Positions 34,650 through 46,598 of a DNA stretch of 64,000 nt are shown here, in pieces (within the stretch, counting starts at the first letter, position 1; every line of letters starts with the position of its first letter). The notes beneath the pieces were generated by a model. That model did no database searches, had not been told where the DNA came from, and saw only the letters and a program-made list of their open reading frames with translations. The translations under genes and the position numbers were made by a program. The stretch is taken from the NCBI GenBank assembly GCA_015680685.1, contig MNCI01030955.1:903398-967397 (forward strand), given 5' to 3'. Source of the stretch: Gnetum montanum. Taxonomy: Eukaryota; Streptophyta; Gnetopsida; Gnetales; Gnetaceae.

Positions 34650-35503
34650 TGATAAATCATATTTTTAATATGATCCCATATCATAATCAGGTACATGATA
34701 TCGAGTACACAATATTGTAGCCCAAGATGTGATATCGTGCATTCGATATTGCAAGGTTACTCCTGGGTCTATAAATACAGCCCCTAGGCACATGATTAAA
34801 AGTAGTTTTTGGCAATCAAGTAGTGAAACTCTTGTATTTTTTTCATTTGAGAGTTATAATATTTTTGAAGTGCCTACAGCAGGAGGTCTAAGTGTGATCA
34901 GATCTTTATTCGAACATTGATGTACCTAAACACATCATTGGGTTGGCAGTAAAGACAAGCTCTTTGATTCACCTTGCAGCACTTGAGACTTTCTTTCTTA
35001 TGTAATTATATATTGTGATTTCATTTAGTTTACATTAATGTTATTCATTCAGCAATTAATTTTGATTCATTAAGCAACTGATTAAAATACACAAGCACAA
35101 CCCCTTCGAACATACATGTGACACTTGGTAGCTCAGAAACGGTTAGCATTTAACAACCCAGCAATGTTTACACAAAGTTCAAGATGTGTCCAAGAAGTGG
35201 AAACAGTTACTTGTGTTAGGTTAGATTAGACCATAGTTTACTTAGCACTTAATTACTCTTATTTTCATTCTTGTTCTAGGCAAGTAAATTGATAAAACAC
35301 AAAATAATAAAAATCTTATGTCTTAGTCATACTTAAACATACAATTGCATTTCACAAGTGGGACTATGAAGATAATGAATAGACAACACACACACACTAT
35401 TTAGCACTAGTTTACTTGGTAATTAAAGCCTATGGAATTTGACCAGATCACATGTGAACGCCTGTGATTCTTATGGTTGGGCGTAGGGGTACCTCATCAA
35501 TCA
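34650..35503 (+). repeat. Full 3' LTR of element C
   Basis: 854 bp, starting TGATAAATCATA and ending CATCAATCA. It has the GATATC-rich U3, TATA word (34769-34776) and a conserved end block (GGTTGGGCGTAGGGGTACCTCA) whose complement opens the plus-strand LTRs of E and F. It supplies the bases missing at 22301. Confidence 0.85.
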
Positions 35504-36189
35504 TCAACTATAAATGATGCAATCAAAGTAAATAGGTCATAATGCACATACAAGAGAAAGAAAGAGAGGCCACATATTTACCTATTTTAGGTCCTCTTAG
35601 GCCATGGTCTTACTAGTTTTAGGCCCTAGCAAACGATTGTCTTACTAGTTTTAAGCCTTAGCAGCCTGCTAGTTTTAGGCCTTGGCAGGTCATGTTATGA
35701 CTAGTTTTAGGCCTTGGTAGATTGTTTTCTTACTAGTTTTAGGCCTTGACACACCATGGCCTCACTAGCTCTAGGCCTTGGCATTCCACTAGCTTTAGAC
35801 CTTGGTAGGTCATGGTGTTGCTAGTTTTAGGGCTTAGTGGGCCATGGTATCATTCGTCTAATAATTATGGGATAATCTTAAGAGAGCATACAAGATTAAA
35901 ATGAACAATGAAACATGATATAAGGCTGAAAAAGTAAATGAATGATTGTTGATAAAAAAAGATATAAGATATCTATGGTGTATTTGTCGCTTGATCTCTG
36001 ATAAATTAAGGGCCTTCTTGTGTAAAATTCTATGCTCACTGCTTCTCTTATTTGATAAAGTAAGAGGCAGGCATTCTCATTATTCATTTAATGTTTTAGA
36101 GTTAGTGTTGTTAACATTGTTGCTATTATTATTATTGTTGGCCCTAGCTTGAGTGTTAGGAGTTTTTGTCTTGAAACTCCACCTCCGAT
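35504..36189. other. Unrecognised sequence right of element C
   Basis: Contains a short tandem array (35583-35850) and no gene. The flank immediately after the LTR (TCAAC) does not repeat the bases before 22013. Confidence 0.5.
35583..35850. repeat. Tandem array of CTAGTTTTAGGCCTTGG units
   Basis: Eight or nine units with the core ACTAGTTTTAGGCCTTGGCA, often followed by GGCCATGGT, at spacings of about 23-36 bases. The units contain the palindromes ACTAGT, AGGCCT and CCATGG-like words. Spacing is too irregular for a CRISPR-type array; it is a degenerate plant minisatellite. Confidence 0.85.
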
Positions 36190-36780
36190 CCTTATTTGAC
36201 ATTAACATTGTTAACGGATGATAAGCATGTGTTATCCCTATGAATCATAGTTTAACCACCCTTATATGAGAAGTGAATCTCCTGATGTATAGGAGATGAG
36301 ACTACTTTAAGCTTTGCTAACCATGGTCTTCCAAAGATCAAAAGAAAACCAAGTGTTTCCTCAACCACTAGCAAATTGGCAGATGTCGGAAATTGTTCTC
36401 TGGCCAAAGGTGATGGAAACTTGTACTAGTACCTGTGATTCATTGAATAACTTAAGCATGGAGGTAGATGTTTCTTGAATTCTTTTAGTTAGTCCTAGTT
36501 TCTCAACAATGGTAATAGTATCACATTAGTTGTTTCCTTGTCATCTACATGGACACAATGAACCTTATATTTTTCAACATGTATGGTAATGAGGAGAGGA
36601 CCATATAGCACTTCTCCATTTCATGAGTTAATTTTCACTTTGCTATCATGAAAGGTAAGCATGGGATTATATTTTTCCTTTCTAAGCAAGGTTTGCTCAA
36701 TGATAGAGTGGATGAACTCTTTGTTAGCATACATTTCTTCACTCAGGGATAAACATCAACATTTGAGCAGTATGTCTCTA
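36190..36780 (-). pseudogene. Aspartic protease remnant of element D
   Basis: Minus-strand blocks: NGEVLYGPLLITI, HCVHVDDKETT, TITIVEKLGL, then IFGRPWLAKLKVVSS and IHQEIHFSYKG. The F/LGRPWL and HQ.I.F blocks are typical of plant gypsy retropepsin. The active site should be VDDGAS-like; here only VDD remains and the rest is lost. Several stops and a frameshift are present. Confidence 0.65.
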
Positions 36781-37584
36781 TGAGCAGGAGAAATCATGAC
36801 TAGGTCATATAAGTTCAATGATGTATTCTTTTGTTTCAAGGATTGTTTAGCTTGTTTCATCATTTTGAGAAAATTCTTTTCCTTGACATGTGATTTTTCA
36901 GCTTTGGTAGTCTTAATTTCCTCCATTCTTCCTAGAATTTTTAGTTCATGTTTTAATGCATGTGGCTGGGGCCCCTTGCTCTACTCGATTTGTGGTTCTT
37001 TCTTAGTTAATGGGTTGGTGCAGTTTGGACATTAGAGTTTGCAATTGGATCTAGTTTTGGTGTAGGTTTGAGTAGGTTGGTTTGCTTCCAAGCCTTTTGT
37101 TGTTGACTACCTTTAGTGGGCTTAGTTATTAGTTTGGTGATAGGTTATCTTCATCACCATCGCAATGGTGATTTCTTGTTAATTGTTAAGGTATTGGCCA
37201 TAATAGGTAAGCCTGAGTCACAAATTTTTACAAGTTTGTTTGAGAATGGTGAAGATATCATAATAACAAATAGTTCCATAGTCTTATATGGATAGGTAAT
37301 ATTTTGTTTGGGTTGATATGTTGATGCCACCAAAGGAAGAACATGTATCACAAAAAGTTCTTAGGAGTCATGGGTGGTGGTACTCGTATAACAAAGGTTC
37401 TCTAGGCTTTAGGTTCTAAGGCTGAGTACTATCTAGTGGTAGCTTGAGGACAAATGGTTTTCTAGGAGGATTAGACTATTTGCTTACCATAAATGATGCT
37501 ATAGTATAAGAGTTATTATTAGCATTTGGAGAGTTGGGCTTATTCAACCCTAGCTCTCCATGGTCGATCATCTTTCAAGGCTAG

Positions 37585-37627
37585 GCAAAAATCAGTATGA
37601 TGGCTAGCTAGTTGATGATAATGGCAA
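37585..37627 (-). pseudogene. Gag zinc finger of element D (C-x2-H-x4-H-x4-C)
   Basis: Minus strand FCHYHQLASHHTDFCLALK. This matches the plant gypsy Gag finger YCxxHxxxGHxTxxCxxLK that binds element RNA. It is the only metal-binding site recognised in D, about 480 bases downstream of the capsid domain. Confidence 0.75.
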
Positions 37628-38107
37628 AACCTATCTAGTCTGAAGTACTTTGGTAGTTTTAGATTATCTTTGATTGCTATCATTAGGTCTCTAGCTATCT
37701 CATAAAGATGATTGTGCCTTTTAAGGGCTTCCTTAGATAGTTGCTCATGTTGAATACGGTTGTTTCTAAGTAACTATTCTAGAAGCTTAGAGGCCTTCAT
37801 AGGTAACTTAGCATACCTAATTCTATCCTTGTTCTCAAAATGTGATCTTTGCTATTTGGGTATATAGGAAGTAGACAATTAAGATGAGTCAAAGATTTGT
37901 TGTGTGGTAGTGATTTTCACCTTTATGCTTATTTTGGCTCTCTTTTTTTATTACGGCCATGGTTGTTTGTACTTATTTAGTTTTATCCTTATTCCTTCTT
38001 AAGTGTTGGTTTTTATAGACCATATAGTTTGGATGATTATTAGCCTCAAAACCCTCCGTAATGTTTTTAATTTGTGAAAAGGCTTGGCTCAATGATCGGG
38101 GTTCTAA

Positions 38108-39290
38108 CTAATAAACTTTTGACTTGACAAAGTCGTTGACTACTTTCTTGAAGATGACTAGTAGGTGGATCTCAGAGATGGACTTGGAAATCTCATTAAG
38201 GATCACATTCCATCTCCAAATGAACCTTTGAACTAGTTCAATTGGTCCTTGCCTCACTTTCATGAGTTGATCTAGGGTTGTATCAAGCTTCAAGTTGTAT
38301 TTGAAGCAATTGACAAATTGGTTTATCAAGTTATCAATGGAAGAAATAGAATCTCTAGGTAAGATTCGATACCAATCTAAAGCCTTTCCTCTTAGGGACA
38401 TAGGGAAAATCCACAATGTTTTGTGAGGTCAAGCTTGCAACAAGAGGCACTCAAACTAGAAGATGACAAGGTGTGCATTAGGATCTTCTTCACCATTATA
38501 TTTGGTGAATTTTGAAATAGCCATGCCTATGGGTAATGTGATTTTAAGAATGGTAAGGCTGATGGGGTCATCTTGGTAAAATTCCATAATCTTTACCATT
38601 TGAACGATGCTAGCTTTAAGCTTCTGTTGCTCTTTAGAAAGGTCCTAAATCATTTGGAAAGCTTGATCTAGGCCTTGGGGTGATCTTGTAGGTTGAAATT
38701 TTTGTACTGATAGCTAGGTAGGATGTTGAATGGCTTCAGGCCATGCAATTGGCATTGGTATGGACTAGATAGTTTGTGTGACCATCGTCAAAGAAGGGTT
38801 GAATAGGCAAAAGGATGTTTGAATTAGAACATGCAGAATGAAGAGAATGAAAGGGGGTATGAAAGGCTTATGAGACTTGGAGTCCCATAGAGAGGCCTAC
38901 CAAGATGACAAAAGGAGATGGTGTGGAAGACATCACTAATAATAGTTGCACAGAATGAGGTTAGGTTGAAAAAAACATTGATGTAAATAGGAAGGCAGAG
39001 TGGAAAGCTAGTTGAGATTGGTACTCTATGACAAAAGGTGTTAAGGTGAACATGAAAGAAAACTAGGAGGTAGGTTGAGAAACTTGATTCATAGAGGTTA
39101 TAGGAGGTGCTTGGTTTATTACTAAGATAGGGGATATAGAGTTGGGGATGGTAACTTCATAGACAGGTTGTTGTAAATGGTTCCCAAAGTAAGTACCTAT
39201 CTCAGAATAAGCTCCAAACTCATCTTGGTCCATCTTGATTTTGATATGAACTATCTTCCTCACTCGCTTCATCTATATCCACTACTTGTG
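38108..39290 (-). pseudogene. gag capsid of element D
   Basis: On the minus strand the N-terminal part (39063-39272, MDQDEFGAYSEIG) leads through FTKYNGEEDPNAHL at about 38510 into the retrotransposon gag domain at 38416-38108: LRGKALDWYRILPRDSISS followed by NLINQFVNCFKYN. G.A..W...LP..SI.S...L...F is the capsid signature. A frameshift or stops lie near 38440 and in the N-terminal part. Confidence 0.8.
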
Positions 39291-41580
39291 CTAACATGTG
39301 AGTATGAAACTTTTTCAGTTTAATATGGTTATATGGATAGGATATATACTCTTTTTCTTTTTCTTTTTCTTTTTTTGAATAATCTCAATTAGACATTTGG
39401 ATTTTGATTCCACATGTGAGATAAGGCTAGCTTGGATTTTTTCACAAATAAAGTTATAGTACTCTTCATTAATGTTTGTGTAAGTCGGATCTTCTCCTAG
39501 TCATCTAAGAGATTGTCTACACACTATTACAACTAGATCCTTAGGATCATAAATGTGAACAGCTTCCTAGATTGAGGCCATATGGATGATGTTGCATGGC
39601 ATAAAGGTCAATGATGAAAAGGCATAAAGAGTGTAAGGCCAAGTTATTGTGTAAATATGGTAAAGGTTTTGTAACTTATAGCATTTAAGCTTGAAGTATG
39701 TAAGACTCACAGTGTGTGAGACTTCACAGCGTGTGAAGCTATAACATGTGAGGCTCATAGCATTTAAAGATATAGCATGTGAGGGTGTAGCATGTAAGAC
39801 TCATGGCATTTGAAATTCCAATAGAGGGAAAATAAAATAAATTGCAGTTGCACCTAAACCAATAATTTTTTTGTAGCATATGAAGTAGATAAAAATTAAA
39901 GTAGGCTTTAACATATGTGAGAAACAATGAAAAACTACAAATTCTGAACATAGGAAATGGAAGAAGTAGTGTGCACTACAACTACAAAGGCAACACAGGA
40001 AACTAGAAAAGTGTTATGCACTATAACTATGAAAATTTATTTTTTTAATTATAAGGTGAATGGAATAGAAGCAATCTTGCATACTACAACTGTAAAATAG
40101 TAATAAAAAATACTTGTAAATAAACTGGCTATGAGATCACATGCTAGGGTTTTGGAAAACCCAAAATGGCTTTTGTTTTATCAAATACTCTGAAATAACT
40201 TGGCAAAAATAGTCAAAAAAATTTCATAAATAGGTTTTGGGCTAAGAAGTTAGGTGGAGGTGCTCCTTCTTTGGAATAGATTCTTTGAAACATTGTATAA
40301 TTTTTCATTTCAATACATGTACATTTAAGAAAAACTAATATTATTTTATTATATCTTATTATATTGATATTTATGTTTAAAAACTTTAAATGTGAATAAC
40401 TTTATTTGTAAAAGTTAAATTAAGGTGAAATAAAAGTTATTGGGATAATCTCCTTAATAACCTTTTAATTGTACTATTTATTTTATTTTTCAGCATCTAT
40501 ATTTTTATGATTACACTTATTTTATATTTTCTTATAATTATTTTATTTAATAATTAATAATATTAATATTGAATTTTGTTGTGCTATGTTATACCATTTT
40601 CTTTATGCACCTAATCAATAATTTTGATATAGTTAAATTAAATTAAATCCATATCCTTGGAGGCTCTTGTAGCATTATTATTGGTTATTTATAAGAGTTT
40701 ATAAATAATTAATAGGGGTGTTATACTAATACTAATCTTAACAATAGGGGTGGTTCCATCAAGGATGATTGTGGCTACAAAAATGAAGTACTAATAATTT
40801 TGATTAAATAATAAATTTAGAACAAACTTAGAAACTTGTTACAAAAAAAGTTTTAGAATGATGGAAAACTAAGGCAGAAATAAAAAAAGAAAAAAAACTT
40901 CAATTTTATAGGAAAAATATTAGAGGTAGCACACATGATGAAACAAAATATCTACATATAACAATTCCAATATCCATGAGAGCACAAATTATTCGAGTAA
41001 GAATGGGATCGTACCATCTTCAAGTTGAAACAAGAAAATAGAATAATGAGCAACATGAAAATAGAATATGTTGATTATGTTTACTACAAGTAATAAAAGA
41101 TGAGCAACATGTATTATTAGAATGTTGTGAAATAGATTTCTTTCAAAGAAAATGACAAATCTTCAACCTATCTTTGTGTGAGTTATTCAAGCTACTAGTG
41201 TTAGTTCTAGGGAATTATATAGAAGACATGTTCAACTTGCATGAATATTAGACACATTTATTATACTTAAGATTTGTCATTACTAATGTAGTTTGAATAA
41301 TATTATTTATTTATCTCATATATCCTTTGGGCTTACACAAACTTAATAAAATAGTAGTACTTGTATTAGTACTAAGCTTACAACATCCCCTTTATTACTT
41401 GGTTCTTAATTTATTGATCAATTTAAGTCTCTCTTGTTAGAGGAAGGAGTTAATATAGAAACTTATTTAAAGGAATTATTCTTTAATAAACTATCCAATG
41501 GTAATAAATCCAAACATTTGGATTTATTTAAGGATACATATAGGAAGATTTACCAATGGGTGATGGACTTAGTAGATAGG
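39291..41580. other. AT-rich sequence between D and E
   Basis: No gene is recognised. It holds a degenerate repeat at 39660-39830. The last five bases (ATAGG) are the likely left target-site copy for element E. Confidence 0.5.
39660..39830. repeat. Degenerate GCATGTGAGACTCATA repeat
   Basis: Seven or so variants of TAGCATGTGAGACTCATAGCAT at intervals of roughly 20-25 bases. No coding potential. Confidence 0.65.
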
Positions 41581-42380
41581 TGATGAGCGACGAGGTACCC
41601 CTATGCCCAACCATACAAATCACTAAGGCATTTATGTGCAATCTAGTCAAATTCCGTGGACCTATAGTTCTCCAATACACTAGTTTCTCTAGGAAGCGAA
41701 ATGGGCATGGAAAATGTTCATTGTCTTCCCAACTACACTTGTGAAGATCAAAGATATGGTTTAAGTGTAATTGAGGTACATGATTTTTTTTCTTATTTTA
41801 TGTTTTATAAGTTTTATTGCCTACAACAAGAATGAAAGGTAAAGTAATTGAAGATCTAATTCATCTACTACCTAGCTAGCCTAACACAAATAACTGCCCC
41901 ACTTTCCTAGACACATCCTAAACACATATAGTGTTGCTAGACTACCAAACGTTAAGCGTTGCTAGGTTACCAAGTACTATATGTATGTTCGAAGTGGTCG
42001 TGCTTGTGTTCATTAACTATTGGAAAGTAATTGCTTAATTCAAATGCATTAAAGTAAAGTGCATTCAAAGAAACATTAATCTATTCTCAATGCTACATGG
42101 ATTGTCAAAAGAGTTCATTTTTATTCCCATCACACTGCTGCGCTCAAGTACATCAGTGTTCAAAAAAAAATCACACACACTCAGACTCTTTCTGGGGGCA
42201 CTCAAAAAATATTCTAACTCTAAGAAAAATAAACTATAAGAGCTTCGCTACTTTGACTAAAAACTGCAAAAACTAATGCCAAACTAGAAGCCCGGGTACT
42301 ATATTTATAGGCCAACATATACCCCCCAACGTTGCATCTAGACTCCAACGTTAGAGCAAATGAACAAATGTGTTTCATCA
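41581..42380 (-). repeat. 3' LTR of element E
   Basis: Plus strand runs TGATGAGC to TTTCATCA. It is collinear with 59734-60559, differing by roughly one base in ten by eye, mostly transitions. U3 has CAACGTT words instead of the GATATC cluster of C and F, so it is a separate LTR subfamily. The TATA word (TATAAATATA, minus strand) lies at about 42299-42309. Confidence 0.88.
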
Positions 42381-42395
42381 TACCTCCCACAACTA
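42381..42395 (-). other. Polypurine tract of element E
   Basis: Minus strand TAGTTGTGGGAGGTA ends at the TGATGAAA start of the 3' LTR. Confidence 0.75.
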
Positions 42396-44520
42396 AATGA
42401 AAAATTGTCCTCAAGTGTAGAAAAGGAGGAACAAGTTCTTTACAAAATATTAGTTAGGTATGGGATTATTGACTAACATACAAATTAACTCAAATGGAAT
42501 AACAAACTCTAAGTGCCCAAGTGTACAGAGATACAATCTTTACAACATTGAATGTCCATGATAAGATAAGGAAATACCCTAGATAACACTAACATCCAAT
42601 AACTCTTAGCAATAAAAGAATGAGAGAGAAAATCCAATGATCATGAATGGTCCTCATTGTGTGGTACTACTGCATCATCCTTGGTGAAGATAGTCCTGCT
42701 TCCAGTCCATGCCTCCCATTGTAATCACAACATAATCATGAATTAGTATGCAATGTGTAACACATAGCTGTTAAATGCCTTGTCTCATTAGTGGTTACAC
42801 TTAGCTAAGTTGTGATTGTGATAGATTGATTCCTTTAGTACTGTTAGTGGGAAGGCTGGAAAATAGGGTCAAATAGATAAGTGGTCCATTAAATTTGAAA
42901 AATTTTGACACAAGGAAAATTTGAAGAGGGTGTAAGAATTCACAACAATAAAAAGGAAAGTTTACTGAAAAATGTTGTAAAGATGTGCACAATTGGATAC
43001 CATTGAGGGGGTAAACAAAAAGAATTTTATTGTAAGAGTGTCTAAGGGTAAAGAACTTAACTAACCTAATCAAAAGATATGCAGGTGGGTCCTCCCCAAA
43101 GTAGGCACAAGCCTTTTATGCCCTTACATAACTTCAAACCAAAGAGTACATAGGCTCCGTGGATGATTAATGGTTACAGAAGGTTAAGTACAAAACCTAG
43201 AAGAAACTAACTAAGAATTCCAACACATCAAACTAGGACATTAAATAAGAACATGAAACCAATAGTGAGGTGAGACATGGAAACCATAGATGGATGAGAG
43301 AGAGTGGAATATAGTCCCTAATTAAGGTCACATGAAGTCCCTTGTGGATTTTGTGGTTAAATGACTTGATAGGATCCATCCTTAGTCTAAACCCAAAACC
43401 AACCACATTCAATGACTTTGCATCATTATTCTAAGACCAGTCTATCCCCTAAGAAACAAGAGTGCTCCCACAGAACAACCATCATTTCTTATTAGAGAAG
43501 AAAAGAGAAGTAGGAAGTGAGGAAGGGCCTTAGGTAGAGGGGACTAGTCCCATAACCAATGCTTGTAGCTCATTTATTGTGTCTAAGAGGTGTGCTTTGA
43601 ATTTCTATTATCTTTTTTTTTTTTTAAGATGGGAACCACACCATGCAAATATGTATGCATTTATTTTGTCTAAGGGATGTGCTTTGAATTCCCATCATTT
43701 TTTTTCTCTAATGAAAACCACACCATGCAAAGACATATGCATTTATTTTGTCTAAGGGGTGTTCTTTGAATTTCCATTGTTTGTTTTTTTCTGATGAGAA
43801 CCACACCATGCAAAGATGTATGCATTTATTTTTTCTAAGGGGTGTGCTTTGGATTCCCATCATTATTTTTTTTTTATGAGAACCACACCATGTAAAGACT
43901 TATTCAACTTCCTTTTATTAGTCAACACGAAACACTAAGAAATCCATGGAAACACACATGCACCAGGCAAATAGAAAGGCATAAAGAATATCAAATCCCC
44001 TTGAAGCCAAACCTTGTTCAAACCTTTGAATCCTTCCTAATTCCAGAAACTACCAAAGTCACAAATTTGTTAAAGTTTTATTAATGAAAAAGGGACTACA
44101 CGTTTCCAGAATAAGGAAAACCATAGAGTTTGTGGATGGGTGGATGTTGTGGACTCACTACCTATTACATGAAAAAGAAACCATATCCTAATTATCCATA
44201 ACAAGATTCAAAGCCAAAAACTAGACACCAACAATCAAATAATAAAAATAGTACATACCACCATCAATCAATGCATTACCATTGTACTTGGCACTTATTA
44301 AAAAAAATTTAGAAAGCCACACAAAACAAAATCAAAATATAGTATAATATAATATAATATAAAATGTAAAATATTGAAGAAATAGAAAATTTACTAACGA
44401 TGGTGTAAAAAAAATTAGAAAAGATTAATAACATGAAAACAAGAAGATGTAAAATAAGGAATGTGTAAAATAAAAAGTTGCAAAACAAAAAATTACAAAA
44501 ATGAGGAGTCACCTAGATGG
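42396..44520 (-). other. 3' untranslated region of element E
   Basis: Homologous to the same region in C and F, on the minus strand. It contains four tandem units of about 84 bp (43573-43903). No intact frame; the small frame conserved between the two C copies is frameshifted here. Confidence 0.7.
43573..43903 (-). repeat. Four-unit 84-bp tandem repeat
   Basis: Units start at about 43573, 43660, 43742 and 43825. Each contains TTTATTTTGTCTAAGGGGTG, a GAATTYCCATCATT stretch with a T run, and GAACCACACCATGCAAAG. C has two such units and F has one, so copy number varies between family members. Confidence 0.88.
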
Positions 44521-45655
44521 TTAGCATGGATGGCCATCTCCCCTACAACTAAGTTGAAAGGAAGAAATCGAAAATATGGAGCATGGTTGTCCATCCAATG
44601 AGGCTTTTGTTGTATTAGCTAGCTTATACTCATGGAAAGGTCTGATTTGTTGGATGTTGACCAGCTATATCTTGTTTGGGCTCTCAAGTTTGTAGATCAT
44701 CATGGCCCTAGAAGAAAAAGTTTCATAAATGATGTAAGGTCCTTTCCACAACATTTAGAACTTATTTTATTGAGGTACATGTGTGGGGTTCCAATAGAGA
44801 ACCTTATCTCCTAGTTGAAATTTAACTTATCTAATTTTAAGGTCATGACGCTTTTTGTTATAGGCCTTATGTAACTCATTAGATGATATGGCTACCAATT
44901 GATTTTCATCTAGTAGGTTGAGATTTATTAGTCTTTATTTTTGTGCTAGACTCAAGTCAAGGTCAAGGTCACAAGCTATTGAAAGTGTACAAAGCTCGGA
45001 TTGAATAGGAAGTGTTGGTAATTTTTTGTACACAAGCTTATAGGGAGAGTAGCCTATAGGAAGCTTCCAGGTTAAGTGGTAGGCTCAAAAGAAATCATTG
45101 AGTTTTGTGCTCCAGTATTTCCTATATTTGCTAACAATTCTTATCAAAATCATTGTGATTTCCCATTAGTAACCTCAACTTGACCATTGGCTTGGGGGTG
45201 GTAGGGTGTTGTGAGTTTATGCTCAACCCCCAAGTGTTGCATAAGCTTCCAAAAAGTGGTGCCTGTAAAGTGAGTTCCATTATCAAAAATTAATGCACAT
45301 GGCACACCAACCCTATGTACAACATTTTTGTTATATAAAGTGAGCAATAGTAAAATATGTACAATCAATGACAGTTGATGCTTCTGCCCATTTCATACAA
45401 TAGTCAACAGCGACTATGATGTGCACCTTTCCATTTGACATGGGTATAATAGGATCCATGAAATCAATGCCCTAGCTATCAAAGGGTTCCAGTCGTTGAA
45501 TCCATTGTTGAGATCCCTCCATTCAAGTAGTCATTCCACCATCTTGTTGGCATTGTTCACAAGAGTAGACATAATGATGAGCATTCCTAAAGATTTTTGG
45601 CCAATAGTACCCTGCCATCAGGATTTTAATGGTTGTGTGTCTTCCAGCATAGTAT
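44521..45655 (-). pseudogene. Integrase of element E, N-terminally truncated
   Basis: It is joined at about 45655 to RT. It begins inside the zinc-binding region (AGRHTTIKILMAGYYW, CEQCQQDGG), keeps GIDFMDPIIP, LIFDNGTHFTGTTF and YHPQANGQVEVTN, and ends with a SSFQLSCRGDGHPC tail at 44521. Stops and frameshifts are present throughout. The His pair of the zinc domain is mostly lost at the deletion. Confidence 0.82.
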
Positions 45656-46088
45656 ACTTCCACACCACTACCGATCTATTGTTGAAAAATTCTTAGAACC
45701 AAGTGTTAGAATGTAGTGGAGCATTGCATAGACCAAATGGCATCTTGCAATATGCAAAAGTCCCCTAAGGACTCATGAATGTTATCTTAGCTTGGTCCTC
45801 TCGTGCAATTTGAATTTGGTTATAGCCATTATAACCATCTAGAAAACTGTAGTAGCAATGCCCAAATATTGTGTCTAGCACCTTATCAACAAATGACAAT
45901 GGAAAATAATCCTTAAATGTTTCCATATTCAGTAACCTAAAATCAATGCAGACCTGCCACTTGCCACCTTCCTTTGGCACAATTGTGAGTAAACTAACCC
46001 ATTCACTATCTACAATGGGATAAATGAACCATGCCTTGAGGAGTTGCTTGATTTCCTCTTTGATGATCTGCTTCAGTTTGGGGTTCAA
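45656..46088 (-). pseudogene. Reverse transcriptase N-terminal half of element E
   Basis: The open stretch 45765-46088 starts NPKLKQIIKEEIKQLLKAWF and contains WQVCIDFRLLNMETFKDYF and a YSFLDGYNGYNQIQIARED block. It continues out of frame to FGLCNAP and GSGVEV, then ends immediately before the catalytic F-x-DD box. The missing part (catalytic box to RNase H) is about 1.1 kb relative to C and F. Confidence 0.85.
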
Positions 46089-46598
46089 TCACCTCTGTGG
46101 CTATCTTTTTGGCTTCATGGCTGAATCAGTGTAGATGCGATGCTGGCATATCCTAGGATCAATCCCTGTGAATTCAAGATATAACCAAGAAAAAGCTGCT
46201 AACCATTTTTCAACTACCTTCAACAACATATTTTTTTGCTCTAGAGCAAGATTTGCATTGATTATGACTGGCTTTTCATTTTTAAAAAACACATATTCCA
46301 TTCTAACTAATAGCATTTTCAGCTCAATGGGCTCTTTCTTAAAACTTTTAGAAATTTCCAACTCTCCCTAGTAGGCATAATCATTTATATCATCAGAGAG
46401 TTGGTGATGAACTTACTCTAGTTCATCTATGCCTACAACATATGCATATGTCAAGCCCTCAATTGCTTCCATTCAAAGTGTGCTACTCTTAAAATCAATG
46501 GTCAACCACTAGGTGCCCTCCTATTTTGTGGCTACCATGTGCATACACCTTTGAATTTCTACTTCTAGCGCACACTTCTTGCATGCAAAGATAGATGC
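46089..46598 (-). pseudogene. PR-RT connector of element E
   Basis: Family-conserved spacer: KKEPIELKMLLVRMEYVFF, VIINANLALEQK and CQHRIYTD. It is one open frame from 46361 to 46101, with stops nearer the protease. Confidence 0.75.

Larger units (their letters stand above)
22013..35503 (+). mobile_element. Athila-like Ty3/gypsy element with internal tandem duplication (element C)
   Basis: The order is 5' LTR, primer site, gag, protease, RT, RNase H, integrase, a 2-kb untranslated region, polypurine tract, a partial LTR (30983-31197), a second integrase and untranslated region (31198-34637), polypurine tract and full LTR (34650-35503). RT words such as FL.GYSGYNQI, the integrase block GIDFM.PITP and the primer-site type point to the Athila/Tat branch. 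All frames carry many stops. Five-base flanks (ATTGT left, TCAAC right) do not match, so no target duplication was found. Confidence 0.85.
36190..39290 (-). mobile_element. Minus-strand gypsy gag-protease remnant (element D)
   Basis: Read on the minus strand it gives gag capsid, a gag zinc finger, then protease. No RT or LTRs are recognised. Downstream of protease the sequence becomes unrelated at about 36190. The motifs differ from C, E and F and resemble the Tat/Ogre side of Ty3/gypsy; the clade call is tentative. Confidence 0.7.

Noticed and set aside
22008-35508. Target-site duplication for element C
   Set aside because: ATTGT on the left and TCAAC on the right do not match.
35583-35850. 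CRISPR-like repeat array
   Set aside because: Units vary in sequence and spacing (about 23-36 bases) and the setting is a plant nuclear genome.
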